Part shown: positions 33,376 to 43,677 of the stretch, in pieces
Layout of the letters: each line of letters starts with the position of its first letter
How positions within the stretch are numbered: the stretch's first letter is position 1
Notes under the pieces: generated by a model
The model's database searches: none
Told to the model about the DNA's origin: nothing
What the model saw: only the letters and a program-made list of their open reading frames with translations
Source: Ilyonectria destructans
Taxonomy: Eukaryota > Ascomycota > Sordariomycetes > Hypocreales > Nectriaceae
Direction of reading: 5' to 3'
Assembly: GCA_020740775.1 (NCBI GenBank)
Contig: JAHEWK010000001.1
Location: 6,076,001-6,140,000 of the forward strand
Length of the DNA stretch: 64,000 nt
Made by a program: the position numbers and the translations under genes

Positions 33376-35467
33376 GACGCCTCCGCCCGCTTCGGCCGTG
33401 GATCCATTTGTTCCCTCCCCGGCTGCAAAGTGCAGAGCGAGTGACAGCCACAGGGCCCCTGCTGCTTGCGTCCTGTCCTGGTAGACCCCAGCTTCTGGTC
33501 CGACCTTTGGAGCCTCGATACCGAGGAAGCCATGATCCATCCGGTCTGCATCCTCCCGCTCCGTCGTCATTTCGTCCCCTCATGCTGAGAGAGAGAGATG
33601 AAGAGGATGCCGGTAGACGACTCACCGTGGCGGATGCTATCTCAGCATCAAAGCCCTGTGCTTCGTATCGTCCAAGATCCATCCGGCTCCCAGCGTTATC
33701 TCGCCCAATCCATCGTCGCTGTCTGCGTCGTTCTCAACTTCTCCGCCCCACTGCATCAGACCCCGGGACGGGCTGGCCCTTGACTCTTGGCCCATCCTCC
33801 AGGCCTTGACCAGCCCTTGACCATTTCCTTGGGCAGACGACCCAACCGGCAGAACTGTTTCCGCTCCTGGTCAGGTTTCTCGTCTGGTCTTTGAGCCTGG
33901 CCCACGCACTCCTTGGAACTGATTGTCTCTCTTCTGTCCCTGTTCGTCGAGCCCTGTATCTCCTCTCTAACGCTCCGTTTGGTCGTCGCCTCCTTGCCCT
34001 TGTCTCGAGCCCAGTGGCCCACTCCACTCGGCTTCCCCACTGCCACGAGCTGTGCTGCGTTCTGTGACATAACTTATGTCACCTCTGGCTCGTTGCGGCC
34101 GTCGCCCATCGTGAGCCACCCTCGGATGCCCGGTCCTCTCGCGGCCTGGCTCGCAGCCTCTCTCTTCACTAGCCCTTCGCTGCCCCCCTCTCTTCCCGTG
34201 GCACCATCTCTCGACGGCTCCCCGTGACAACCAGTCTTTTCCAAATCGTAAACACCAATCCGGAACCGAAGATGGCGCCATCAAACGCGGGTAATCCAGT
34301 CCAGCTGCCCTCCCTGGGTACGCTCCAGCGCCCACAGGTGCCCATAACTACTGCCTGCAGTGCCGGTGCGTTCCCTGCCATGTCTCCTGCATCTCCTGCG
34401 CGTGCGGCCTCCTCAACGAGTGACGTCTCCCCGCTCCTCGTTAAGTTCCAACGGCGGGCGGACGGTCAAGTCACCTGTTATTAGCCCTGTCTTACCCGCT
34501 CCGCCAGAGCAAGGCTAGCCTGCCGATCTGTGTGGCGACGTGCGCTCCACCAGCCGTTGATCCCCTCCTCCGATCTCTTCGCCCGCAAGCCTGTCGATGT
34601 TGGATGGATGGATGTTCACTCTGCATCATTCCCCTCTTTCTGCTTCCCGGCCTTCTTCCGGAATGCGTGGGATGAGCCCATCCAGCTGGCCCGTGACTGG
34701 CTGCTGCGAAGTTTCCCCTCGGTCCCTCACCCGAGTCCACGATAGCGATGCAAACAAGTACAGCGTAACGGCCCTTGTGAATCTTCTCCATCCTTGTTGG
34801 TCTGCCCATTCTCACGCCTTGCACGCTTCGTCTTGCCCAGGCGTGTCAGATAGTTTCGCTTTTCGTTTGGCATTCGTTTTCTAGACACCCACTCGCGGAG
34901 CGTCCCGGCCTTCCTTTTCGGGTTCACGGACAGATACTGCGGCCGTTCAATGATACCCCAGCATACGATGTAACCACGTGCAGCCTGGCCAATAGAATGA
35001 GATGCAATATCCAAGGTCTACAATCGGAACGACAAGTGAGATGCTGAATGATATTCTACCTCTATCCAATTCTAGGAACGAAATGCCATCCCTCTCTCTA
35101 TCACAGATCCTCCATGCTATGCTTGTCTGCCTGTCCCTCTAGCACTCACACTTGAAGATCATCTAGAACGCATATAAAGATCGGTGTCTGATCCTTGAAC
35201 GCCTTCGTGAATCCGTCAAACACGCTTTCGAAATGAAATAGCAATCGGGGCTCCCTTTGCATCTCCTGGATCCCCATTGGTATCTTCGTCAAATACTGCT
35301 TTTCCCAGGCAAGATGAGTAAACGTTCCATTCCAGGCCGGCATGTTGCTCTCTGAATCAACATTTTCTGTGAAACAGTCCACACATGGTTAGATCAGTCC
35401 ATCCATCACCTCCTGGACGTCAGTTGGCGCAGGCGGTGAGGATACCTGAGACTCAATATCCCATGCC

Positions 35468-36636
35468 TTACAAGCCGCGGTTGAAGACAACCTTGCCGTC
35501 CTTGCCACCCTTTCCGTGGAATTCGGGCTCCAGTCGTTCGGCGCTGATCGCCTGCTGCTGAGGGAAGATGGCCAAAGCAAAGGGCAGGACGGCAAAAGAC
35601 GTCACGGCAATCAAACCCAGGTTGATAGACAGGGGGATCGCCTTGACCAGCGTGGGCCGCGCGCGCACCCACTCCTTCTGCATCAGGTTTCGGTACCAGG
35701 CCTGCTTCTGTTCGATGTGGTACAGCACCATGGGCGGGATGACCATGATGGGGCTACCAGTCAGCACACGGCTGGCGGCAGTCTCATATACGGCAATCTT
35801 GGCCGCGGTGTGGCTATGGCCCAGCGACGGCACATCGCGCTCCGACTTGCCCTCGGCCAGGAGCTTCGCCTTGTCCTCCTCGGTGAGCACGGGTCGGACG
35901 TCGATGCCCTTGGTGATTTCGTCCCTGCGCATCAGATATGTGTTGAGGCCACCCGCCGAGGCGACGGCGGCAAAGGGAATCAGTCGGCCGAGGATGGCAC
36001 GGGTAGCCGGTGCGACTTTCAGACGGGGGACGATCGAGTTGAGGCCAAGGGCCACCGAGCAGGATGCGCCGACGGCGAAGCAGTAGGACTTGATCATCGC
36101 GGCGGTCGTCATCGGGGACGACTTGTTGGCGTTGGCGCTGTTGATGGCGACGTTGAGGGACTGGTTGGCCACCTGCCAGCCGACGATGCCCACGGTCTGG
36201 AGGCCGGGCTGAAGCATGCCGGCCGTGACAATCAGGTTGGTCAGGACATAGCAGGACATTCGGAAAGGCATAAAGACCGGTTCGCCAGTATCTACACTAC
36301 CAGTCAGTTTCTACCCGGCCCAGAACCTCTGCGAACACATACCCGGGTGCAGCGTGGAGTCCACGACCTTCTTGGCCTGCCAAAGCTCGGGAGTCATGCG
36401 CTCGAGCTTGCCGGTCTTGAATTCCGTGACCAGCCGCTTGGCTGCGTCGAGGCCTGACGAGCCAGCGAGGAGGGTCCTACATATCGCCATCAGCCAGAGA
36501 TTCCATATCCAAGCTCCTGGGGCCAAGCTCACGTCGGGTCGGTGAGGCCCATCGCATGGCGCACCCGTCCCATGTAGGTGTTGAGGTCATACTGCGAGGC
36601 AGGGAGCTCGCGCGAGCCAGGCAGCGAGGACGACAT
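35468..36636 (-). CDS. FSF1: Sideroflexin-family mitochondrial carrier
   Basis: Sideroflexins are multi-pass inner-membrane proteins; human SFXN1 imports serine for one-carbon metabolism, and yeast Fsf1 is the fungal member. Three exons, 36533-36636, 36343-36476 and 35468-36291, join in frame to 353 aa. The N terminus has SQYDLNTYMGRVRHAMGLTDP, typical of the family. Further hallmarks are DSTLHPDTGEPVFMPFRMS spanning the second splice junction (the HPDTGE motif), NTYLMRRDEI (family pattern N-x-x-LMR-x-x-E), and several hydrophobic helices towards the C terminus (LVKAIPLSINLGLIAVTSF). The call is secure; both introns have proper ends and each is required to restore conserved sequence. Confidence 0.92.
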
Positions 36637-37271
36637 GATGAGGCACCGGTAGCCCAATTGGAGTCGCGGGGATGGACAACGGCGAGGGAACAGTCGGGAA
36701 GGGCCTCCGGCCAAGAGGGGGCACGCTGCAGGGCTTTTGTGCGGTCGACGGGTGGTGGTGACTAGACCGAGGCGTGTGGGAAAAACGATGCGACGATAAG
36801 CGTGTCCCGCTTTCGGCGCTGGCGGTTGGTGGCAGAAGGGTCTGGCTGCAGTGGCTTGTAGGGCGTGTAGGGGTCGTAGGGGTCGTAGGGCGTAAAGCCG
36901 CTGAGGTGAGAGGGGGCTAGCGCATGTCGGCATCCGTAGAGGGAGAAATGCGCCGCGGGTTGGTCGGGTGCCCTGCCGATGACGGCACTTGCTCCGCCAA
37001 GCAGAGAGTCTCCCGGTCACGAAGCCGACTTTCATAGCGTTGTTCCCGAGTTTATGAAGGTCATGAGGTTGTATTCTTGCTTGTTTCCCAGTTGCGGAAG
37101 GAACCCGTACCTAAGAAAAATTAGAGTTCAGGTACCCCGGACGCCCCCACGTAGAAGGCCGCAAAAAGGGAAGGAGCCCAAGTTGCGATATCACAGAATT
37201 GCAGTATCAACACCACCACCTCAACAGCTTCAACCAGGTGCAAAAAGATAACGAGTTGATGCTCGTTATTT
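36637..37271. other. Intergenic, FSF1 promoter
   Basis: Between the sideroflexin start and the tRNA gene. A short tandem ggtcgtag/gggtcgtag repeat lies at about 36863-36894. No gene seen. Confidence 0.55.
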
Positions 37272-37361
37272 CGACCACGGCAGGATTCGAACCTGCAATC
37301 TCTAGAGAGGGTGATATCGGTGGACCGAAATCTAGCGCCTTAGCCATTAGGCCACGCGGCC
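37272..37361 (-). tRNA. tRNA-Arg(TCG) with a ~17-nt intron
   Basis: Read on the minus strand, the acceptor stem GGCCGCG (5') pairs with CGTGGTC (3', with G-U pairs), followed by discriminator G. The D arm is GCCTAATGGCTAAGGC. The anticodon stem CTAGA pairs with TCTAG, the loop begins TTTCGG giving anticodon TCG (reads CGA, Arg), and the T arm is GCAGG TTCGAAT CCTGC. Between position 37 and the 3' side of the anticodon stem lie 18 nt, of which one fills position 38, leaving an intron of about 17 nt in the canonical eukaryotic position. The spliced length is 73 nt. Confidence 0.9.
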
Positions 37362-37931
37362 GATGGGAAAGTCGACGATAATGAGGTATATATGGCTCAG
37401 ATGCGGATAAGGTGGGGGAGTGGGGTTGCTGACAGTGTGAGACAACACAAGTCCACCTCGAGAGGATACATTGGCGTCAAAATGATCCACAGTTATTGAA
37501 GGGACAAGCTGGAGTTGATGCGATATGAGAAAGGCTTGCTTGAGGTGTGACATGTGTCCTTGTGCGTTCGTTGGGGTTGAAAAGGGATGGTTTGTAGGTT
37601 GTTTGGTTGTTTGGTTGTGGCGCGGAAACAAGTGTAGCTGCACCGTCCATCATTTCTTCCCATCAGGGTGTCTTTATCAACATCCCTCCGTTATCACAAC
37701 CAGACGGATCATGTCGCTACTAACACAGCCCACAAGGATTAAACTTGTGTAAGTCGAACCCTGGGGATTCGGCCGGTAGGTTATTAGTGACATATTGTAT
37801 CACATATTTGTTGCGAACAAAGTGAGTTGAACTCGTGGAGTGGATTTACCGCCACCTCTATAGTGTCTATCCGTCTATTCGTCATGCCAGTAATTTACAT
37901 AGCCGGCCATGGCCAAACATGGCCAGGCAGT
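37362..37931. other. Intergenic between tRNA-Arg and tRNase Z
   Basis: This 570-bp stretch holds the upstream flank of the tRNA gene and the 3' end of the tRNase Z gene. A tggttgtttggttg repeat occurs near 37601-37618. No gene seen. Confidence 0.55.
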
Positions 37932-40688
37932 TTACTTCTCGCTCGACTCCGCCAGCATCTGAGCAATCGCTGGCTGGAAGGCCGCCGCCTTCTTAAAGTC
38001 TCCCAGGCGTACCCGCATGTGGTCAAACGCCATGAGCACCTCGCCGACGTTGGTGATGTCACGCTTGAGCGATTCGGACTTGACGTAACGCTGCGAAAAG
38101 TGCGTCAGCAAGGTGCGGCGGGCACGCATCTTCTGCGCAACACTCAAGGCCTCCTTCATGGTCGAGTGCTGCTTCTTCTTGGCGTGCGATCCCATGTCGT
38201 CGTCAAAGGTGCACTCGTGGATGAGGAGGTGCGCGCCGTCGCACTCGCGCGCAAAGTCGTCCGAGGGCCGGCAGTCACCCGAGTAGGCGATGCGGAGGCC
38301 CGAGGTGAGCTCAATCTGCACTGCGTCGGAGCGCCAGCAATGGGTGACGGGAATACGCTTGACGGAGGCGAGGCCGAAGTTGTTATCGCCCATTTGGTCG
38401 GCCGTCACAACCGGCAGATCGCCCGAGGGACTGCAGTTCACAAAGCGTAGACGATGGAAACCAATGTCTTCTACCTGTGAGACTTCCTCCAAGAGTGTGC
38501 GATATCTCCAGATGCACGAGATAGCCAGTTTGGCATTCCCGTCATCGATAGTGCTTTCATACCAGGCCTTGATGAGGCTAGGCGTGCCGAGGTGGTGATC
38601 GGCGTGAAGGTGACTGATGGCGATGCATCTCAAGTCACGGAGGATGTTAGCCGTCTCTTCGTCACCAAAGAGTCGTCGAATCTGACCGAGCGTCCCTTCA
38701 CCGCAGTCAAGTAGGTAGTTTCCGAAACCAGGGACACGGATCAGCGTCGCCGAGACGTTGCGGTACTTGCCAGGGCATGAAGACCCCGTTCCAAGTGGAA
38801 TGATTTCAGCATCCCTATTGGGCATATCTGCCTCATCCTCTTCGATTTCTCGCAGGAATTCAGGGTCGGACGTCTCCTCCTGGGCCTTGCGTGCGAGATC
38901 TAGGATCGTGTCGTTCACCCCCTTGGCCGCTTCGAGTAGATTCGGAAAGGGAGCTATTTTGCCAGCATCAAAGTTAACGCGAGGCATGAGCACGGTTTTG
39001 TGACCAATGCGCCCAAGCTCCACCTGGGGACCCTCAGGGGCAGCTCCTTTGACAGCATTGTCGTACTTGAGCAGAGTGAATCGATCGGGGTCAATACGAC
39101 GGAGCTTAGTCTGAAGCTCTCCGGGACCGGCAAGAGCAATCATGTTGGGACAAGTGTCGCTGGCGCAGAAGATATGCTTGATCTTGGGGTGGTCTTGTAC
39201 GAACTTTTGAATTCGAACATCATTAGCCATGCCAGAGCCCAAAATCCAGTACATGGAGACAATGTCCGACATCAAGTCAGAGTCGGACCACTCAGGTCTC
39301 TCGATGAAGGAGTCGAGAAAGTCGCGAGACTCAATATCCGCAACAACGAATCCCTTTCCGGGCTGGGGGTCGCCCAGAACCATCTCAGGTGTCACAGTGC
39401 CGTCCGTCCCTTCGACGGCACAGCCTGCCGTCAGAAGCTTGAAGTCTTGTACCTTGACACCAAGCTTCTTTGCTGCACCAGGATTAAACTTGCCTCGGCG
39501 CTCATGGCATTTGACAACATAGGACATAGATATCTCACTATATGTCGTCCGAGGGAGAGGAGTGTGCTTCAGGTTGATGTGGGCGCTCGGGTCGATGGTG
39601 TCGTCCTTTGTTGGCAGCACCCAGACAGTCTCTTCTGGGTTGGGGAGTTCAGCACCAGTATCTGCAAATGGCCCAGTATAACGGGTCAAGTCTCTGTCTT
39701 TACGAACAAAGGCCGTGTCAGTGGACTTGATGAGACTGAGCTGCCTGGGTATCAAGACACCAGCGTTGCTTCCTAGTTGGCCATTGAACATGGATTTCTC
39801 CACCATTATTGATGCGAGTGTTGGGTCAGACGGGCCTTCGACTGGCTTGAAGATGTCTACAGCTGACGAAGGATCGCCATTGTCGGGGCTCACAAAGCGA
39901 CGCTTCTGTGGGCTGCTTGAGCGGGTCCTTCGAACAGGGACCTTCCATACTCGAAGGCCATCGTCTTGCCAGTCGGGCTCTACCTGGCTTGGGTTATCAA
40001 CCCTCGGATCCTCCCTATGTTCGAAAGTAGACACAGTGATAGGTTGTCGGAGAATAACAGGACGGCAGGCTGCCAGAGTGTGGCAGAGGTTGTCGCCTCC
40101 GTGGATGCCCAGGACAGTGTTTTGCGATTGTTCGAGTTGTTTTTGGCCCTTCCTTTCTCTCTCCGAGTTGAGCTGCGCAGTCTGCTCCTTGGATGACTCG
40201 ATGGAATTTCCGACAGTGAGAACATAGCCGTACAAGCCACCGATCTGGTTCCAGCTAAGACTGCCACTCAGAAAGACATGTTCGGTGGCTCCCATGCCTA
40301 TGCGGCGGGTATTGAAGGCTCTCTGGGTGCCCTCGGAGGGCCGACCGAAAACATATGCCCGCTTGTCGGTGTGGACAAACAGACAGGTCCCAGGGGTGTC
40401 CGCGGTGGGCACCGAAGCGATATCGACGTAGGTTGTCATTACTTCGTAGAGGTCGGTGTTCCCGCGTTGTAGGATAGGTTCTGGGATATAGGAGACCTTG
40501 TGCTGTCCACGTCGACGCGATAATGAGGGGGAGACGCTGAAGGGGCGCTCCTGTCGAAAATTATGTCGAGGGTATCTGGTCGAGTTGGTCGAACGGGTCG
40601 CAAGTGAAGAAGCAGAAGCGGCGAGACGCAACTGACGGCTAAGAGAAGGTAATAAATAACTGAGGCGCCGGCAGCCCCATCTTTCCAT
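37932..40688 (-). CDS. TRZ1: Long-form tRNase Z (tRNA 3' endonuclease)
   Basis: tRNase Z (ELAC2/Trz1) cleaves the 3' trailer from pre-tRNAs before CCA addition, in the nucleus and mitochondria. One intronless frame encodes 918 aa, as expected for the long two-domain form. The N terminus is rich in Arg/Ser/Leu with no acidic residues for some 60 positions after the first Glu, consistent with a mitochondrial targeting sequence. The N-terminal half is the degenerate beta-lactamase fold (TCLFVHTDKRAYVFGR, HVFLSGSLSWNQIGGLYG). The C-terminal half is catalytic: IIPLGTGSSCPGKYRN, then LLDCGEGT, the metal-binding SHLHADHHLG motif near residues 691-700, YSGDCRPS, LLIHECTFDD (HEAT-like), and LTHFSQRY. 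A tRNA gene lies 570 bp downstream. The assignment is secure. Confidence 0.96.
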   Translation of the reverse strand: MERWGCRRLSYLLPSLSRQLRLAASASSLATRSTNSTRYPRHNFRQERPFSVSPSLSRRRGQHKVSYIPEPILQRGNTDLYEVMTTYVDIASVPTADTPGTCLFVHTDKRAYVFGRPSEGTQRAFNTRRIGMGATEHVFLSGSLSWNQIGGLYGYVLTVGNSIESSKEQTAQLNSERERKGQKQLEQSQNTVLGIHGGDNLCHTLAACRPVILRQPITVSTFEHREDPRVDNPSQVEPDWQDDGLRVWKVPVRRTRSSSPQKRRFVSPDNGDPSSAVDIFKPVEGPSDPTLASIMVEKSMFNGQLGSNAGVLIPRQLSLIKSTDTAFVRKDRDLTRYTGPFADTGAELPNPEETVWVLPTKDDTIDPSAHINLKHTPLPRTTYSEISMSYVVKCHERRGKFNPGAAKKLGVKVQDFKLLTAGCAVEGTDGTVTPEMVLGDPQPGKGFVVADIESRDFLDSFIERPEWSDSDLMSDIVSMYWILGSGMANDVRIQKFVQDHPKIKHIFCASDTCPNMIALAGPGELQTKLRRIDPDRFTLLKYDNAVKGAAPEGPQVELGRIGHKTVLMPRVNFDAGKIAPFPNLLEAAKGVNDTILDLARKAQEETSDPEFLREIEEDEADMPNRDAEIIPLGTGSSCPGKYRNVSATLIRVPGFGNYLLDCGEGTLGQIRRLFGDEETANILRDLRCIAISHLHADHHLGTPSLIKAWYESTIDDGNAKLAISCIWRYRTLLEEVSQVEDIGFHRLRFVNCSPSGDLPVVTADQMGDNNFGLASVKRIPVTHCWRSDAVQIELTSGLRIAYSGDCRPSDDFARECDGAHLLIHECTFDDDMGSHAKKKQHSTMKEALSVAQKMRARRTLLTHFSQRYVKSESLKRDITNVGEVLMAFDHMRVRLGDFKKAAAFQPAIAQMLAESSEK

Positions 40689-41733
40689 AAAGAAGGACTT
40701 ACATCGACCAGCTATGGGAGCAGATCAGACCAAAGCGGGGACGCAGCTGCTGCATGAACAGTGCAATGCGCAGTGTACAATGTGCAGTTGTACAGTGTAG
40801 CTGCCGCTCGATCTATCTGCCCCACGACGACTTTTTTTTTGGTGTCGCGGCGAGTGACTCTGCGTTGCGCTAGCTCTCAGCGTGGCTGCGCGACGGGACC
40901 AATGACAACTACGTCATGCGGATTACATAATGTCAGCAGCGCCTACCCTGGAGAATGTGACTGGAACCGGACAGCTGGCAAAAGGGTGGCTTTTGGGCTT
41001 CTGTATAGTTTGGCATGGAGTGACTCATTCTAATATAGGATATGGTCACTTATGAATGACCTCCAATCGAATCCTGCGGTGTGATGTTACGGGGAGGACT
41101 CACCCAGAGCCAACTTGAAATGGTGGGGTAAAGTCCGTGATACGACGGAGGAACTATTTGAGTTGAACAAGTGACCTTGAAAGGGATACTAGCTTACTAT
41201 CATGCATTACGGATAGACATAGTCCTGCATAGTACATGTACTCATACACTAGATTATAGGTAGTCAGCGAACAGTATTCATGCTATTTAGAATCTGACCT
41301 TTCCATGTAGGTACCCGGCCGGAAGCCAATGCCAAGCCGTTATCTTATCGCACCCCGCATCACGACAGCGCCGGATCGGATATCGGGATCTCGCCGTTGG
41401 CACTGGCAGGAATTTGTTTGGGAATATTCAGGACTGATATCTATGAGGAACAAAATCAATAAATATGCTAGAGTGTAGATCCAACGAGAGGATTCAGCAT
41501 GTAATATGAATTTAATATGTGCAAGCAGCAACTGGATATCTCTACCTTGGATCCAAGCCCCCGAGTGTATTCATTATTGAAGTAACGCTGAAGATCTTCG
41601 CCTCACAATTATTTGCTCCTCGACTGCCGTCTGCCATCCCGACATTGTGCCCCATCTCCACCACACCTCGCAATCTATGCTTATAAACCACCTGTAGAGC
41701 CGCACCAGCTCTCCTCTCCTGGACCTGTTCCAC
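40689..41733. promoter_or_regulatory. Divergent promoter region between TRZ1 and the flavin-reductase-like gene
   Basis: This holds the upstream regions of two divergent genes. A T-run lies at about 40831-40840, and the middle part (41030-41530) is AT-rich. Near 40766-40800 the short motif gtgca/gtaca recurs several times. No gene is recognised. Confidence 0.5.
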
Positions 41734-42732
41734 TTGATTCGCTGCCTCTCGCCCATGCGTCTCCAGCTGTCTCGCCCCCTCATCACGACCCTCCTCCGGC
41801 CCTCAGTTCCCCTCGTCCAAAGAATCACCACCACCGCCGTCGCAATGGCCGACAACATGAAGCGCAACCCGCACCCGGACTTCAAGTCCGTCGAGGCCTC
41901 GCGCCCTGACTGGGACACTCAGGCGCAGTTCCACTACACCAAGACGGCGGATCCTGAGTGGAAGTATGGCTCTGGCGCAAACGGCCTCGACCCCGCGGCC
42001 GCGTCCAAGAAGCACGTCGCCATCGACCCCCACGAGGCCGGACGCATCCCTGGCTTCAACTACAAGCTGATGATCTCGTCCATCGTCCCGCGCCCCATTG
42101 CCTTTGTTAGCACGCGCGCCGCCGACGGCTCGTCGACCAACCTGGCGCCCTTCAGCTACTTCAACATGGTCAACCACGACCCGCCGCTGTTCGTCATTGG
42201 AATCGCCAGCGGGCTGGAGCGCGCCAAGGACACGCTGCGCAACATTGTCGATACGGGCGAGTGCGTCATCAACATCATCTCCGAGCCCTTCCTCGAGGCC
42301 GCCAACTCCACGAGCGCCAACGCCCCCTACGGTGTGTCGGAATGGGAAATCTCCGGCCTGACCCCCGTTGAGGACTGCGAGACGGTCAAGTGCGCGCGCG
42401 TTGGCGAGGCTATCATCAGCATCGAGGCCAAGCTGGACACCGTCAAGGAGTACGAGAGCCGCGCGAAGCCGGGCAACAAGTCTGGAACTGTCCTCATCCT
42501 CGAGGGCACTCGCTTCTGGGTGAGGGAAGATGCCGTCAACGAAGAAAAGAACCTCGTCGACCCAGAGGTGTTGCGACCTATCAGCCGTCTGGGTGGCATC
42601 ACCTACGGCAGACTGACCGAGGGTATTGAGCTTCCGCGAATGGATTTCGAAAAAGACGTTGGTGGTATGGACGGGTTTGCAAAGATCAAGCAGCAGACTC
42701 AGAACGGAACGAACGGCGAGGAGAGCTCGTAA
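41734..42732 (+). CDS. Flavin-reductase-like FMN-binding split-barrel protein
   Basis: A single exon of 332 codons. The core (about residues 105-230) matches the flavin-reductase-like split barrel: YKLMISSIVPRPIAFVSTR, TNLAPFSYFNMVNHDPPL, and GECVINIISEPFLEAAN. The PRPIAFVST and N-x-APFS-x-F motifs line the FMN site in this family. Proteins of this type reduce flavins or act as FMN-dependent oxidoreductases; the fungal member's substrate is unknown. The first ~35 residues (MIRCLSPMRLQLSRPLITTL...) are basic, Ser/Leu-rich and lack acids, resembling a mitochondrial presequence. Alternative starts are the in-frame ATG at 41755 and one at 41845 (MADNMKRNPHPDF) that would give a cytosolic form. 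Dual use of these starts is plausible but inferred. Confidence 0.85.
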   Translation: MIRCLSPMRLQLSRPLITTLLRPSVPLVQRITTTAVAMADNMKRNPHPDFKSVEASRPDWDTQAQFHYTKTADPEWKYGSGANGLDPAAASKKHVAIDPHEAGRIPGFNYKLMISSIVPRPIAFVSTRAADGSSTNLAPFSYFNMVNHDPPLFVIGIASGLERAKDTLRNIVDTGECVINIISEPFLEAANSTSANAPYGVSEWEISGLTPVEDCETVKCARVGEAIISIEAKLDTVKEYESRAKPGNKSGTVLILEGTRFWVREDAVNEEKNLVDPEVLRPISRLGGITYGRLTEGIELPRMDFEKDVGGMDGFAKIKQQTQNGTNGEESS

Positions 42733-42938
42733 GAATAAATATCATTTCGCATCATAAACTCTAGTATATAAATAGATATAGACAACTGGAACCGACCGCT
42801 GGTAAATACATGGGACACAATCAAATAGTCCAGAATCAGATCGATCGTAAACGTGAATATCCAACCAAACCACTTCTCAATCATGGTTGAACAGCATCTC
42901 CAACGAAATATCGAGGCCAAGGCTCGAAGCAATCCCCA

Positions 42939-43677
42939 CTACAGATAGAGCTCATCTGCAATTCGGTACCAGAACCTGGATACCCATGCATTCAGCTCTA
43001 TATCCGAGAACTCTCTTTCACAAGTGAGGATAATATCCTCCTGCACCCGAAGGTCCTCCTTGAGTGACTTCATCCGGTTCGTGAAGGCAAATGCGTCCTT
43101 GAAGGCAACGAATAGAACCACCAGGAGAAAGAAACAACCCCCCATATCCCAAAGAGAGTTCTTGGGGTCAAACAATCTCCATCCGCTCAAGACGCCTCCA
43201 AGCCCGAGCAAGACCATGCCGTAAAACCCAAGCAGGTAGAGCACACGCGTGAGGGTCATAAGATTCATCCCTAAAAAGCGATCTGCGTCGAGCAGCTCAT
43301 GAAATCTAAAAATTCCTGGCTTCATTCTACATCTGGTTAGAATAGATGCCGTGACTGGTAAAGCAGGGCACGTACTCGGCCGTATGAACAATGTTTCCAG
43401 ATGTAATTTTACCGTGTCTCTGAGAACTTTGGCGGCAAATTGTTCTAAGTGAGGACTTGCGGTCAACCTCGCCTTGCTTGAAGCTTGAACTGAAAGACTA
43501 GAAGCGGTGGTTCTTTGTAGCAATCCAAGCTCGGGTGGAACGGTTGCCGATGGCTTTGTTTTATGTCCCTTGGGGCCTTGATGGAACAAGTCGTCAAGGT
43601 TGGTAGGGTTTGCCGCCGTCAAGGCATGCCAACTCTGTACTCGTCCCAATCAAGCTCGATCTGGGTGAATGAATCAT
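42939..43677 (-). CDS. Small two-TM membrane protein, unknown function, 5' exons uncertain
   Basis: The last exon (42939-43326) encodes MKPGIFRFHELLDADRFLG, then two strong hydrophobic segments (LYLLGFYGMVLLGLGG and CFFLLVVLFVAFKDAFAF) and a charged, helical tail ending WYRIADELYL. A 49-nt intron with ideal signals (gtacgt ... ctaac ... tag, 43327-43375) precedes it. Splicing joins it to a frame reading RHGKITSGNIVHTAE upstream. That frame meets a stop near 43500, so at least one more intron is needed. The likely first ATG (43677) overlaps the TGA of the upstream PDE1 gene, but I cannot prove it. A peroxisomal Pex11-like protein was considered and not supported. Gene model confidence is low upstream and good for the last exon. 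Confidence 0.5.

Larger units (their letters stand above)
30024..35467. other. 5.4-kb gene-poor region upstream of the LAMMER kinase
   Basis: No convincing gene was found on either strand. The kinase leader and promoter occupy the left end. It includes a T-run at about 30610-30623, two copies of a ctgtggggagcc unit (30991-31014), and paired ggtacct sites at 31334-31351. Further right lie an AACC tetranucleotide tract (32277-32315), a degenerate cagccatgg minisatellite (about 33300-33375), and long pyrimidine-rich plus-strand sequence from about 33400 to 34880. Open frames are numerous because the region is GC-rich, but they overlap in all frames and carry no family pattern. Non-coding RNA or a very long 5' leader are possible but unproven. 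Confidence 0.5.

Noticed and set aside
35146..35382. 78-codon minus-strand frame downstream of the sideroflexin gene
   Set aside because: Protein-like in places but opens with GTG, lacks a splice partner and lies where the sideroflexin 3' UTR should be.
43376..43649. Continuous minus-strand frame into the two-TM protein gene, taken as its N terminus
   Set aside because: The frame begins without ATG directly after a stop and reads through a consensus 49-nt intron (43327-43375) whose removal changes frame, so the unspliced reading is unlikely to be the real protein.
42939..43677. Assignment of the two-TM protein to the Pex11 family
   Set aside because: Only a loose resemblance in hydrophobic layout; none of the Pex11 sequence landmarks could be matched.
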